From Posidonia oceanica (lineage: Eukaryota > Streptophyta > Magnoliopsida > Alismatales > Posidoniaceae), in NCBI GenBank assembly GCA_037176725.1, contig JAZBRS010000049.1:32666001-32730000 (forward strand): DNA of 64,000 nt. Direction: 5' to 3'. The position numbers and the translations under genes were made by a program. Of this stretch, positions 12,961-26,100 are shown piece by piece (the first letter of the stretch is position 1; the number at the start of each line of letters is the position of its first letter). A model generated the notes under the pieces. The model was not told the origin of the DNA and did not search any database. It saw only the letters and a list, made by a program, of their open reading frames with translations.

Positions 12961-13021
12961 ACCAACAGGAAAGTTTAGAAATAAAAATGACTAACATATT
13001 AAAACCAACAATATCCAATCT

Positions 13022-13155
13022 ATTCAGATCCAGATAGCTCATCTTCTATATTTTCATACGATTCTTCCTTATTCTCTACAATGTTATTCAACATTTTATC
13101 AAGACAATTCCTTGAATCGTAACCGACATTGTAATTCTTGCAAAACTTATAGAGA
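13022..13155 (-). pseudogene. C-terminal zinc-knuckle tail of a FAR1-like MULE transposase
   Basis: The minus strand reads FCKNYNVGYDSRNCLDKMLN and then an acidic tail ending at a stop near 13022. It matches the MULE-2 transposase tail (CCVKYNVSHDSRNCPS at 61474), including the CxxxxxxxxSRNC layout, but the first CxC pair is degraded here. Only this terminal piece remains. Confidence 0.65.
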
Positions 13156-14954
13156 ACAAGCATTACAAATCCGACATTAACAAATAGCATAAATTAAAAA
13201 TATAAAAGATACACATACACAGATCTACTAGATATAATTTATTAACAGGAATAAAAACAAAACTAAGCAAAATAAACGATTTACAGTGTGACAAACTACA
13301 CAGAACAACGTAAAATACACCTAATTATAAGCACAAGGACGAGAGTAACAAGGAATCCTCAAACACAACTTATGTGAGAAAAAATAAATAGACGTACCGG
13401 AAGTTGTGAGCCGCATGAAGAATCACGTATAGAGGCCATCGGTTGTGAGCCGCAAAACAAGAAGGAAATATTGAAAACGAAAGAGTCTGTAGAAGAAAGA
13501 TTTATTGTTAGCACAGAAATCCCAGATTCATTATGATTTTTTTACTATCGAAAAACTCTCTCATGCAATCCTCAGTTTGTTACGTCAGATCTACAACTTT
13601 CCATAAAATAAGCACAGTTTACTGCTTAACTGTTGAGAGAGATAGACCAAATGCAAACAAGAGATTTAAATTAGAGGAAATTACTTGAATGAAGCACCAA
13701 TCAAAAAAACCTTTTGGAGGCGACGGAGACCAACGTATGAACGAGAGAACTAAATTTCCATCTACAGGCAATACACCGATTGATTCAGCATCACCCTTCA
13801 AACGGTGGAAAAAGTTGTCGAAAATGTCCATCAGGGAAATAAGTGAAGCCGCTTAACACTTACAGTGAAAAACTTTGGAGCTTCTAGACCTAATGACATT
13901 GCAACAATTGAGTTCACTATCACAACGAATCAGGACCGAAATCTTTCAACCCTCTGCAGCTGAGAAATTTCCTCAATTCACTTGAAATGTAAGTGAAAAG
14001 GGGCAAAACTACGTAAATTTCTTTAAAAAAATAAATTGGTTGATGTGAAAATGGTAAACATTGAGTTATGACTGGTGTAAATTGTCAAAAAATACAGTGT
14101 CCAATAGGATGTATCACCTTGGCATGTATGGCACTTCCATCACGGAAATGGACAACAGGAAAAGAAGCGATGGGGTCTTCTCCAACAATTGCTGCAATTT
14201 GGCATCCATATCGAATGGACTCCGCTGGCAAATCATTTGCAAGGGCTCCGATGAGATCTCTCCTTCTCAAGCACCGGAATTCTTCTTTCCTAGCAAAAGT
14301 ATCACAAACTCATCGATGAGAAAATGATGCGCAAAAAATTTAAGCCTAAACCAGTTTTTGAAATGTGCAGCTCAGCTTCCTCAGAAATTCATGCTTTAGC
14401 TTTTCTGCACAATTGTTGTTGCTGCCTTATTCCCTCTGTGTGTGAGAGATCTTGCATGCGCTGTACCTCTCAGAGTTTTATGCAATACCACTATTAAAGA
14501 AGTAATGAATTTGTTTTTCTCTAGCGGTCCGCTACATATAACAGTAATGATTGGATCTACAACGGAATGTTTTTTTTTTTTTCCATTTTTTGGTTATTTC
14601 GGTTTTCTCCTACTTTTCTATTAATTTTTTCATATTTTTTCAATAATTTCCATTATTTATTCATTATTTTTCGTTTTTATTTAATTCATTTTTTCCATTT
14701 GTGGGGCCCACAGCCCATATGTCCAAACCGTTGTGGGAAAAAGTTCTATTCTTAGACTCCACTTTCATTCATTGATAAAAAGAAGAATAATCTACTTCAA
14801 ATGATATGCCCTTAGGCACAGCCATACATAACATAGAAATCATGCTTTGAAATGGCGAATAATTAGCTAGAGCAGCAAGTGCTGTAGCAAAATTGATTGC
14901 AAAAGAGGGTAAATCGTTCACGACAGTCAAAGAATATTTTGTTGTGGAATACAC

Positions 14955-17480
14955 CTCTTGACTTCATTAAGCAAATACTATATTTTCTTATTGGATTTTT
15001 TTATCTCAATATCCTCGTTAAAACTCATATTGCCTTTTATATACTCCTTATACCGAAAATTGCCTTTATATACACAATAAACCAAAACATTTACCTGTAT
15101 ACACTCAGGTTAATTTAAACCCCAAAAGCATTAATAACTGATGTTAATGTCAGTTGAAATGGCCTTATAGTTTCTATTGATTTTGCATAAAAAACCCTCA
15201 ACAATGATTTTGTCTCTATACCCACGTTGATCCTCCTTTTCTTCTTCGATTTTTTTCTTCACTTTCTTCTTCTCAAGCACCTATGTCCTATAGTGCCTAC
15301 TCCTCCCCCATTGATTTTTAGGTTTTCTTTTTGGCAACTACAAGAATAGCTTTTTTGAACATATTCTCACAAAAAAATCCACTAGAAACAAGGGGCAACG
15401 TGACAACACTATTAGTTTGAGACCAATCCACAACCTACCATATATCTAATCCCAATCCCTACCCAACAAAAAAAAAAATCTACACATACCAAATATCAAC
15501 ACTTTTACACAAATCAATACACAAGGAGCAGATCAACTGGCTCCACCATTGAATTTGCGAAAACCATGCACAACCTTGGAAGCGAAAAGGTGCCTGCTTT
15601 GCGGGAACTTGGGAGTTATGACCTCCTCACTGTAAAGCACAGTGACACATCGACCTTGACAGCCTACATCCGGATCGAATATTCACTGGTGGCTTCCAAC
15701 ACAACAACGATTAAACAGCCATCTGCTGCCACCGTCGGAAATGACTAGGAACGGCCAGAGGTGGGCAGAAACGGTTAGAAAATGACCGACAACAGTAGGA
15801 AAATGATGAAAAAACATATGATTAAAAAAAAATGTATATATTTTTCTCTAATTTTCATGCATAAAAAGATAGTAAAACTATTGTCTTCTCTGATCTATGT
15901 GTAAAAATGACCGACCTTTGTGGAGAAATGATTCTAAAACCTTAAAAACATAGGAGTACAACCATCCGTATTGATAATGTGTTGTAACCGGAAAAAATGT
16001 AGGAAGTTGTAGAGAAGATGTAGAGAAAAAATAACCCTAAAATTATATAGAGGCACAAATCTCTCCTCTTTATTTATAGACAAGTATAGGAGTACAATGA
16101 GTACAAGAAGATATATACGACAGTTACAATTATTTCATAACATAACTCACTTTATGGTTGTTTTCACTTTTTGACATTTCACCCATTGATAATGATTCAA
16201 TGGTTAGTGTGAGGAGCTTATGTATGGGACATCCAAGGGTTGATTGCAATGAATCTTCCCTTCTTTTTATCTGCTATGAAATTATTTTCATCAGGATTTA
16301 CTATGTTTTACTATATTATTTTACTTAATTTCGTTTGCTCGTTAGACTTTGTTCTTAACAAATTTTCTATTTTCCCTATAAAACCTAACCAATGTCACAT
16401 ATTTAACTTGGAATGAGCCCTGTAGTGGGAAAATCGTTCCGATCGGTCCAACTAATTGCTTCGAATGCCAATTAACCATCCCATTAATCAAATAATCGAT
16501 AACTAATGCCTTGATTCGATATCAATCACCGAGTATTTGAACCTTGGCACTAGCCATATTCTAGAATGGGTTGAAGCCTGCAGAGAATGTGAACTGGGTT
16601 TGAACCAACAGGAAAGCTTGATATTGCTTTTCACAATAAAAAACTATCACAAAAGCAATCACAATAAAAGTAAGACAAAACAATCACAAAAGCACTTTCT
16701 TTCCTGCCTCTCGTGTTTGGTTTTGGAAAAATGTCCTCATGTTGTAATGGGACTCCAGAGGCCCATGCCATGTGTTGTGTGAAATTGTAAGTCCATGAGT
16801 GGATGACAGGTGATTGTTTCTTTTCAACAGCGGAGAAACGGTCACTAATGAAGAAAACGATGGGTTACGGGTACAAAAGAAGCTAGACATTACTATAAAA
16901 GTATTTGGACGTTAATTACCTTGACAACTTACATAAATTGATCTAGGTTCCAGACAAAAGGTGATGTAACATGAATCTAATAAAAATGTTATATATATAC
17001 TAGAATTAATGATTTGGTAAGTTTAGACACTAGTTAAATTTAACTCTATCTTTTGACCATCTTACTTGGTGGTTTTGACAATCATCAAGTCAGTGATCTC
17101 TACAACTCCTTTAGGTCTAATGGTTATAAATAAACAATGGGTTAAATTAGTGAATTTAAGTTATTGTATGAATCAAATTAGACATTGATCAAAAAGGTGG
17201 TTTGGTTTGTGGAAATTGTTTGTTCGGAGTCCTGGAACCAAAATAAAACTCCATGATCAATCGTGTTTCTCATCATGATTTGATCGTTTGATTTGCAGAA
17301 TATCATTTAAGACAAGGTAAAAATGTTTGGGCAGGTTTTGTACCATCCAAATAAATATCGGATGTCGACCTTCCTTTCTTTAACAAAGGAAAAAAGATAC
17401 AAATTTGCTGGTTGAGATTGATCCTCAAGCAGAAAACAATCAAGAAATTAACATTCAAATGAAAGAACAAAATGCATGGT
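14955..17480. other. Intergenic DNA without a recognisable gene
   Basis: The stretch between the monooxygenase pseudogene and Lhcb5 is AT-rich, with poly-T tracts (around 14567-14700) and scattered short open frames that show no family motif, codon bias or splice logic. A short CG-containing patch at 15540-15750 stays open for 60 codons but is not recognised. No transposon termini were found by eye. Confidence 0.5.
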
Positions 17481-17553
17481 TCAATATCAAGACGTACATT
17501 TTACAGTGCTTGTGCCAAAAAGGCAGAAGCTGAAGACGAACAAATAGGCAAGA

Positions 17554-19178
17554 CTACAGTGTGGGCACTCTTTCAGCAGAGCTGGAGATGACAGTAAGCA
17601 GGTTGTTTCCAAAGGGGTCGCTGAGGTGCTTCGACAAGTTCTCGACCGGCCCTTCGCCGGTAACGTAGGCCTGGATGAAGAACCCGAGCATCGCGAACAT
17701 GGCGAGCCGGCCATTCTTGATTTCCTTCACCTTCAGTAGCGCGGTCTGGTCGGGGTCGGATGCCAGTCCCAACGGGTCGAATGGGCCACCTGGGTGGAGC
17801 TTGTCTTTCAGGTCCTGCAAGGAAATCAACGAAAGAACATCAACAGTGATGTTTGTCCATCCAGTACTTCAGAGTTTATTATGTTCATGGTGTGTTGAGG
17901 GGGGGGGGGGGGGGGGGGGGACGGGAATTGGGCTGTTTTCATACCAGTCCATTGGTAATCCTGTAGTACTCGGCGCCTCCGACAAGAACGACCTCGGCGA
18001 TGACGGCTATGGCGAGATTGATGGGGATGTTCTTGCCAAAGTAATTCAACGTGTTTCCGTCGAGGAGGAGAGCTCCGGTCTGCGAGCACCCAGAAAGTTG
18101 GTACTTGATACTACTACTGTTTCTTGATTATTTGTAACTAATAGAATTCAGATATCTAATCTTCCAGAGAACAAGAAGGACAAAAGGTATTAACTGTTAT
18201 GTTTTTTTCACTTACCTTGAACCATACGGCCTCAGGACCGCAAGAAGCACCGAATTTGTTGAATGCCTCTGGGATGACGAAGCCAGCAGCTCCGAGCATA
18301 GCCCAGCGGGCGTGGATGAGCTCAAAAGCTTGGTATCTGCAATTGGGTATGCATTTTCATGAGTGTCACAAGCATAGAGATGATTGATATCTTGGTACTT
18401 CAAACATAATAGGGGACAAAACCCAAATTTGTTGGAGATCTAGTATGGATGGAATGTACTTATATCAGTGCACTAGGAAGAAAAAAACAAGACGAGGAGA
18501 ACAGTGTAATGCATAGTATTGAAGAGGGTCACATACTTGGCGAAGTTCTCTGGCTTCTTGCTCAGACCAAAAGGATCATAACCGTAGCTGCAAGAGAGAA
18601 GCAACAGAAGCACATAAGATCAACTAGATTTTGGTTCTTCTTATGAGTCTGTGACCAAAAGAATCATATCCTATGACATAGATTCTACAAGTTACTTGAG
18701 GAGAAATATTTTCCACCACACATCAGTGTGTAACTGAACAGAAAGCGTTGAGAAGTAGGAATCACTTACTCTCCGGGCACTTCTCCGTTGAGGTACTCGG
18801 GCACCTCCGACCTGTCGAGAAGACCTTCCGGCAAGTAAATTCTCCTGTCAGGACCTGGACGTGGACGTATACATAAATTTAGCACGAAAACAACAACATG
18901 GAGGGATTAAAAAAACGAAAAACAGTATGAGTGAGACATGAACAGCAGAACAGGTTCTTACCATACCACTTGGCGAGCTCATCGCTGGCCGGAGACACGG
19001 CAGCGGACTTCGCCTTGGCAGGAGGACGCTTGGGCTTCTTCGAGAAGAGCGCGACGATCTTCGAAGACGGTGCGCCAGACTGCACCGGTGCTGTCCTAGC
19101 TGGCCCAGAGAACTGGAGTGGGCTGCCGAGCATCTCCGTCATGCCCAACGAGGCGGGAGCGGCTGCAAGAGATGCCAT
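17554..19178 (-). CDS. LHCB5: Chlorophyll a/b-binding protein CP26, chloroplastic (Lhcb5)
   Basis: Six exons with GT-AG borders join in frame: 19178-18962, 18854-18770, 18587-18537, 18336-18216, 18079-17945 and 17814-17554, giving 870 coding bases (289 residues), close to the usual 280. The start [16 protein letters not shown] begins a Ser/Ala-rich chloroplast transit peptide. The mature protein carries [33 protein letters not shown] (first chlorophyll-binding helix, E and H/R ligands), a middle helix ([19 protein letters not shown]), and [18 protein letters not shown] (third helix, E and N/R ligands). CP26 is a monomeric minor antenna of photosystem II in the thylakoid membrane that links LHCII trimers to the core and takes part in photoprotection. 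No disabling change is seen. Intron 5 contains a 22-base G run. An in-frame extension upstream of the chosen ATG has no support. Confidence 0.97.
17899..17920 (+). repeat. 22-base homopolymer G run in Lhcb5 intron 5
   Basis: An uninterrupted run of 22 G on the plus strand (C in the transcript) lies just downstream of the exon 5 donor at 17944. Such runs are length-variable and often mis-sequenced. On the plus strand it could form a G-quadruplex; in the minus-strand RNA it would be a C tract. Confidence 0.95.
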
Positions 19179-19794
19179 GGCAGAGGCAGCAGAGGAAGAG
19201 AGGAATGGACCTGCACTGGTTGTGGTGGTGGTGGTGAGTATGGAAAGGAGGCTAAATGGTGGTTCTGGTGGATGCGGTGGTGACAAGTGGAACATGGGAA
19301 CGTTGCTGCGATTGGTTGATTCTTCAGATGTAATCTGGAAGAAGGATTTGGTTTTGCTGATGTGGGAGATCATTGTGCTGACTTGTACAGATTCTGGCCA
19401 CTTGGTCCTTCCCTTGGGGATAAGATGTGATATCTCAGAATTGGACATGGTCACATGGAAATGGTATCCTATCTTTCAGTGGCAAGTCTTTTGGTCTAGG
19501 GGAAAAGGCTAACTCTTGAGGTATGCCAGTTTTCTCGAGGAAAGGAGAATATTGGGCTTCAAAGTGTAGCAACTCCCACAATAGTCTGCTAATAAACAAC
19601 AAAATTATTTTATCATCTAAACTGCGAATTCGCTCCGAGATGAGAGAATTGACACATTCACGGTACACTTGGGATTCCTGATTCAAGCATAATAAAGAAC
19701 ATATTCGGGAGGACTGGAACAACATCAGAAACAAGCTTCAAAGCAGGTTTTATGCTGACTGAATTTCAACTGAAAACAATGACATCCTAAAGCC

Positions 19795-19848
19795 TGTGAG
19801 ACGGCTGAAAGCCTGTGAGACGGCTGAAAGCCTGTGAATCCGAACTAA
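19795..19848. repeat. 19-bp tandem repeat, about 2.5 copies
   Basis: GCCTGTGAGACGGCTGAAA is repeated directly, followed by a partial third copy (GCCTGTGA). It is non-coding and lies between Lhcb5 and the glycine-rich gene. Confidence 0.9.
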
Positions 19849-20165
19849 ATCCTGTTCGGATCGCTTTTGAAATTTTAAAATCTTCACCGATCCATCAACA
19901 ATGTTTCTCAAACGCTCCTTAGTAAATATATCTCACGCTCCAAAGTAAAATTATTCAATTTTGACTAATGCTCCAGAGCCAGATTCAAATAGCTCCTAAA
20001 TCAATGCATTGGTGTCGGTATGATTTCACAGAAGTACAGGAATACTGCAGTCTAACATTAACGCAATATGTTTGTTACACCATATAAATGTCATTACATT
20101 ATCATAGACAATTTTCACGTAAATATAATAGCTTAACATCATGCCATTCATCCAGCTTTGATAGA

Positions 20166-23100
20166 TCACCTCCTCCAATTCTCAATCTTCTTCTCAAGCT
20201 CCCTTGCATTTTCATCAATTTGCTTTCTTGCATATACTACCTGTTTCTCGGTAAATACAGCAAGATCTTCAAGCAAAGCAGAGAGGTGGGACCTGAAAGC
20301 CATAAAAATGGAAGAAACAGTCAAAAACCACAAAAAGAAAAAAAAGAAAACAGCCAAAAAAAAATCCACATAGACTAGAAAGAACTGAAAATGTCGACAA
20401 TTTTTCATTCTATAATTGTAAAGTATGTTTATTATAAAACTAAAGTTCTCCAAACTCTATTACAAAACAATAACTCTGATGAGCCACGTAAGCAAGCTCA
20501 CCACAGTGTGGCTCGTCGCATTTTTTTTGAACTGTTAGTCACAAACCGCAACTTAAATGTCATTTTCATTTTAAAAAATACGGCACGAAGATGGCCGTGT
20601 TCAAATGGACTTATATTAGTAACTTGCAGATACGTTCTTTGAAAGATTGAGAGAAAGAGTGTATATATCTATTAGGTCAAAGAGATTACATATATATAGG
20701 ATAGGTTGGATAAATGGATATCTGTTTACCCTATTACATAATTCGACCCATGATACTCTAATACCCATATACTCTAATGAACTCAACACTCCCCCTCAAA
20801 CTGGAGTATATATATCTATCATGTCCAGCTTATTACAAAGAAACTCATAAACTCTAACATTAAGTCCTTTAGCCCCTGTTTAGATCCAGAATAAACCATG
20901 GTATAAACCTAGAATAGGAATTACAATTCTGTTTGGTTGTATAAAAATCGAAATAAAATCAGAATTCCTATTCTGATTTACTTATTCCAGAATAGCTATT
21001 TCGCGGGAATGGTAGAATAAAATTATTCTGCTAAGTTATTCTAACACATGTATGTATACGGTGTGTTTATTTTTTATTTGAAAATTAATATATATATAAT
21101 ATGATGTATATATACTTTAAATTAAGTATATATCTTAATAATCAAGTTGATTAATATTAATCTACATATTTTCCACTTATTCCAACACTTATTCTGATAC
21201 TTATTCTACTTTTCATTCAAACTAAAATTTCCTTATATACACTTATTCACCTTTAAAAAAAAATCACTTCCAAACTGAATAGTAATACTATCAGAATACT
21301 AATAACACTTTCCACTTATTCCTACTTTTCTTATTCTACCTCCAAAGAAGGCCTTAGTGAAGACATCTACAGCCTAATCTAATGATTTTGTATATAGAGT
21401 AGCAATAATCCCATTCATAACCATCTCTCTAACATAATGACAATCCACCTCTATATGCTTGGAACGCTCATGGAATGTAGGATTGTTAGCAATGTAGATA
21501 GTCGCCTGATTATCACAATACATGAGTATAGGTACAGCAACTGGAAAATCTAGATCTGTCAGAAAAGAGCGAAGCCACATCATCTCACAAGTAGTTTGAG
21601 CCATAGATCTATATTCAGATTCAACACTAGATCAAGAGACAATATTCTACTTTTTACTGCGCCACGTGACCAGATTTCCCCCAACATAGGTGCAATATCA
21701 GATTTCCGATCTCCTCTGTCGCCTGTATAGTCAGAATCTAAATAGGCTTCAATGAACAGATGACCATTTTTCTTGTAAACCAATTCGTTTTCAGGAGCCT
21801 TCTTAACATAAGCCAATACTCATATGACTCCGAGCCAATGTACTGTCCTTGGTTCCTGCATAAACTGGCTAAAGACCCCAACAATATATGCAATATCTAG
21901 TCGTGTCACAGTCAGATAAATCAACTTCTCAACAAACCACCTGTACCTGCTAGTATCTTCTAACATAGGTAAAGAGCTATCCCAGATGTCTAAACTCTGA
22001 TCAAATGAAGTATTTTCTGGCTTACACCTCAAGAGATTTGTTTCTGCAATAAATCCAATACATATTTCCTCTACGATAATGCCATTTTGTCTTTAGTATA
22101 AGCAAATTCAATGTCCAAGAAATACTTGAGTCTGCCTATGTCTTTGGTCACAAAGTGTTTCTATAAATGATCCTTTGTCCTCTGGATTCCTGTAAAATCA
22201 CTACCAATTACTAAGATATCATCTACATACAAAGCTAGTATCACATAACCACTGTTTATCTGTCTGTAGAACACGGAATGATCCACCGCACAGCGTCGGA
22301 AATCATAAGTAGTAACAATGCTGCTAAACTTCTCAAACTAGGCCCGTGGACTGTTTAAGCCCATAGATGGCTTTCTTAAGTAAGCACACCTGATTCTCTC
22401 CCTAAGCAACATACCCAAGAGGTTGCTCCATATGCACATGTTCCATAAGATCACCATACAGAAACACATTCTTGACATCGAACTGACAAACTTTCCAAGA
22501 TTTGTTGATAGCAATGGAAAGGATAACTCTGATGGAATTCAACCGAAAAACAGGAGAGAATGTCTCAGAGTAATCAATGCCATACTCCTGTGTGAAGCCT
22601 CATGCTACTAGGCGAGCTTTGTACCTGTCTACCATACCATCAAGTCTGTATTTAATGGCAAACACCCATCTGCAAGTAGCAACATTTGTTTCCTCTGGTC
22701 TGGGCACCAATAACCACGTCCCACGAGACACAAGTGCATCCATTTCATCATCCATTGCTGCTTTCCACTGTGGTAGTAAGAGGACTTCTTGGTAGTTCCT
22801 GAGAATTGATTCAGAAGCAATAGACAAGGCAAACATACGAAAAGTAAGGTGAAGGCGATCATAGCTAATAAAATGAGAAATGGAACAGACTGTGGAGACA
22901 CGTGTACCTTTCCGAATGGCAATGGGCAAGTGAAGGTCTGTAGGTGGCAGATCTGCAAATCATGAAGAAGTTGTGGCTGTGAAGGGGCATGACCGTCGCT
23001 GATATACCTGCAAACTCTTTGACACCTCTTTACCTGTAGTAGGAGCATCATTGACATTAATACCACCAAATTCAACAATGCAAGGTAAAGGTACTCTATC

Positions 23101-26100
23101 GGGTGATGATGGATCACTAGCAAAGAAGCATTGATTTTCATAAAAGGTAACATTAACAGAAACTATGTATTTCCTGCTAGCAGGAATATAGCAACGATAA
23201 CCACGCTGAATACGAGAATATCCTAAGAACACACATCAAATGGACCTTGGAGCAAGTTTATCCAGATTTAAGGTCAAATCCTAAACAAACGCAACACAAC
23301 CAAAAACCCGAGGAGTGAGTGGAAAAATATCTACATCAGGACGTAGCCTTTTAAGGGGAATTTCCCCCCAAATGGAGTGGAAGGCATACGATTAATGAAA
23401 TAAGAAGCTTTTAAAACAACATCGGACTACAGATACTTGGGAACCTGCATTTCAAACATGAGAGACCTGGCAACATCAAGGATATGGCGATACTTGCGTT
23501 CAGCCACACCATTTTGTTGCGATGTACGAGGACAAAAGGTCTACTGGATAACACCAAGAGATTCACAATAATTACGCAAACTTGCTTGAGTAAATTCCAA
23601 TGCATTATCAGTGCAAAGAATTTTTGGACACACAGAATATTGATTTATTATTTCCACGAAAAACTTTTTAATAGTATCAAGAACACTGACTTTATCTTTC
23701 AACAAATAAATCCAAGATACTCGTGAAAAATCATCAATAAAGACTATAATATCTATGACCAGACACAAAAGGTATTCTGGCTGGACGCTACACATCACAA
23801 TGAACCAACTCAAAAGGACTCTGACTTCTAACTAAACTAAGACGACGAAAGATAGCATGATGATGCTTACCTAATTCACATGACTCACACTGAAAATAAG
23901 AAATAGACATCCATGGAAGAGCTTGATGTAGTTTACGATGAGAAGAATGATCCAAGCGACGATGCCAAATAATAGATTGATCTGCAGTGGAAGTTAATGA
24001 TGCAAGGCCTCGAGGTATCTCATCTTTGACCAGCAAGTAGACTTCTTGACCTTTATCACGTCCCAAACCAATCCTCTTCCCCGTCTGCAGGTCCTGAAAG
24101 GTATAGTGAAAAGGAAAGAATGTTACAAAGCAATTAAGATGTTTGGTAATAGAGCTAATTGAGAAAAGGTTAACCGAAAATTCAGGTACATAAAGAACTT
24201 TGTCTAATGTCAACTGAGACGTAGCACGAATTGTGCCTTGTCTAGACACACGACAAATCCTACCATCTGCAATGGAAACTGATCTAATGTCGGATAACTG
24301 GGATAAGCGAGAATAAAGGTCACGACTACCTGTCATATGAGAGGATGCCCCTGAATCAATAATCCAAGAACTGTCTCTAAAAGCAAATAGACTAGAAGTA
24401 CCTGATGTGGAAGCAGTCGCATGTGATGCCATAGCTGCAGAATACTGAGTCTCTCTAAACAGAAGAAACTGGACATATTCCTCCTGAGAGAGTGTTACTG
24501 GAGATGCACTGACAGTAAGAGTAGCTGAAGATGTATCTTGTACCTCTGTAGCCACCTGTGTCCAATCGGATTTCCCAAACTTCTCCTAGAAACAATCAGA
24601 TATGTGGTTAGTGCGACCACAGTGCTCACATGGAGTACGACCTCTGCCATCGATCTGTCCTCGACCTCCTCCTCTGCCAAAACTACGACCACGACCACGA
24701 GTGACTGCCATAACGGAATGATCTAATATAGACATGGGTGTACCAGTAGAGATGCGAAGGACCCGAGCAAAGGTACTCTCCAAGCTATGAGTAGAATCTA
24801 AACCAAGAAATTGACCCCAGACTTGAGACAAAAGTTCTAAAGTCAGACCAGATAGATATACAGTAACTGCAAGCTCATCACGATGCCGACGCATCGTAGT
24901 CATTTCTGACAATGGCTGATACAAATCAAGTTCCTCGAGAAGGGATCAAAGTGAAGAGAAATGTTGTACTGAACTGTCATCTATTTTCAAGATGAAAATC
25001 TGCTCATACATTTCAAAAACTCTAGAGATATTTTACTCATATCCATACATCATCTTCAGAGTATCCCAGAGCAATCAAAGATTCCATACTATTCACCATC
25101 TATGAGACTACTGCTAAATCCTCAGCATACCAATCTTCAAAAGTACCATCCTTTGTATCAGGTGGAAGCTGAGTGAGGTGTTTAAGTTTTCGATGAGCAG
25201 CTAAAAAGATTTCAAAATTTTGTGTCCACATAAAGTAATTCTTCCCATCAAGTTTTGTTTTAGTTCCACTCAGATTCTTAACAAACCCATCTTTAGAGGA
25301 CATCATATTGGCACAAATCAGATCGGAATGTAGTTACTTGAAGGGTAAAAACAATACAGAAAACACTTCAAAGAGATTGCACAAATTAATAGTCAGGTGG
25401 AAGACAATAACCACCCTCAGTAATAGTAGATAATGATATAAACAGTCCTCTTCAAGAACCGTGTAGCAGCATGAATCACGATACATGATCGGGAGTAGTT
25501 AGAAATACCTTTTGATGGCCCATTTACATGCGTAATGGAGAGACGTGATAACGGAGGCCACTAGAGACAGAGAACGGGATCAAAAAACCCTTAATAGCAG
25601 CCAGACATACCTGAAACAAGTGTGTCAACACAGATTCAGGCCAACCAAGGCCTGCTGGCGGTGAAACACTAGAGGCCTGCCGACGGTAGATCTGGGCCGT
25701 CGGAGGTCTGCCGCCGGCGGAGCAGGGCCTGGCGGCCCCTGCTGACGGCGGAGAGGGCGGAGGAAGGGGCTGACGGCGCCGGAAAGTTCAAAAAACAAGT
25801 CCAGGTCCAGATACTGTGCCGGCACCGAAGGTGGCCGGAAACAAGCTTGTCGGCGCTGGAGATGGCCGAAAACAGCGAAACAGTGGTGACCGACGATTAA
25901 GGTTTCTCCCTGAGCTCTAATACCATGAAAGATTGAGAGAAAGAGTATGTATATCTATTAGGTCAAACAGATTACATATATATATATATATATGATAGAT
26001 TGGATAAATGGATATCCATTTATCTTATTACATGACTCAACTCATAATACTCTAATGAACTCAAAAGTAAAACGACTACCCAAAGACTGTGTCATGTACA

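Larger units (their letters stand above)
9900..13450. mobile_element. MULE-1: deleted Mutator-like element with Ulp1 and FAR1 remnants
   Basis: Between two monooxygenase exons lie a leader with repeated CGACGATCTC-type words (about 10090-10180), a Ulp1 catalytic fragment on the plus strand (10615-10890), a long tandem repeat rich in ACAGTAATAC words (11106-12800), and a FAR1-type zinc-knuckle tail on the minus strand (about 13150-13022). The gene plan, plus-strand Ulp1 converging on a minus-strand transposase, is the same as in MULE-2 at the right of the window. Terminal inverted repeats and target duplications were not found by eye, so the borders are approximate. Confidence 0.55.
8532..14289 (-). 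pseudogene. FAD-dependent monooxygenase (MO1/CTF2-like) pseudogene split by MULE-1
   Basis: Minus-strand fragments in gene order: exon at 14289-14118 (KEEFRCLRRRDLIGALANDL to FRDGSAIHAK, with acceptor and donor); exon at about 13930-13690, degenerate (SIVAMSLGLEAPKFF, later GVLPVDGNLVLSFIRWSPSP); and the C-terminal block at about 9040-8532, with the second FAD-binding motif (AVAGDSMHVMEPFLGQGGGC, then ALEDAIVLARNLA) and the tail LRLSTQTYLLGTMLGPTEVM. This is the plant family of flavin monooxygenases related to salicylate hydroxylases. Damage: a frameshift before SIVAMSLG, a lost AG acceptor there, a stop plus frameshift after LARNLA, and about 4.5 kb of transposon sequence between fragments. 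The N-terminal GxGxxG exon is not found. Its tail lies about 350 bases from the convergent TFIIIC gene. Confidence 0.8.
20640..26066 (-). mobile_element. Ty1-copia LTR retrotransposon (copia-1), decayed, in intron 2
   Basis: Two short LTRs of about 145 bases (20640-20788 and 25926-26066) flank a minus-oriented internal region. The 3' LTR is preceded on the minus strand by a polypurine tract (TTTGAGGGGGAG). The 5' LTR is followed by TGGTATTAGAGCTC, one mismatch from the usual initiator-Met tRNA primer site. Gene order from right to left is gag, protease, integrase, reverse transcriptase, RNase H, which is the copia order. The LTRs differ at many positions and no target duplication is visible, so it is old. 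It has the same orientation as the host gene. Confidence 0.92.

Noticed and set aside
14769..14954. 61-codon minus-strand frame with FAINFATALAALANYSPFQ
   Set aside because: Looked protein-like and lies upstream of the monooxygenase fragments, but it lacks the GxGxxG of an FAD-binding start and has no supported splice link, so it was not annotated.
15566..15748. 60-codon plus-strand frame
   Set aside because: No motif, no splice context and no composition difference from flanks beyond a small GC rise.
18931..19512. 193-codon plus-strand frame over Lhcb5 exon 1
   Set aside because: Antisense shadow of the Lhcb5 transit-peptide exon and its leader.
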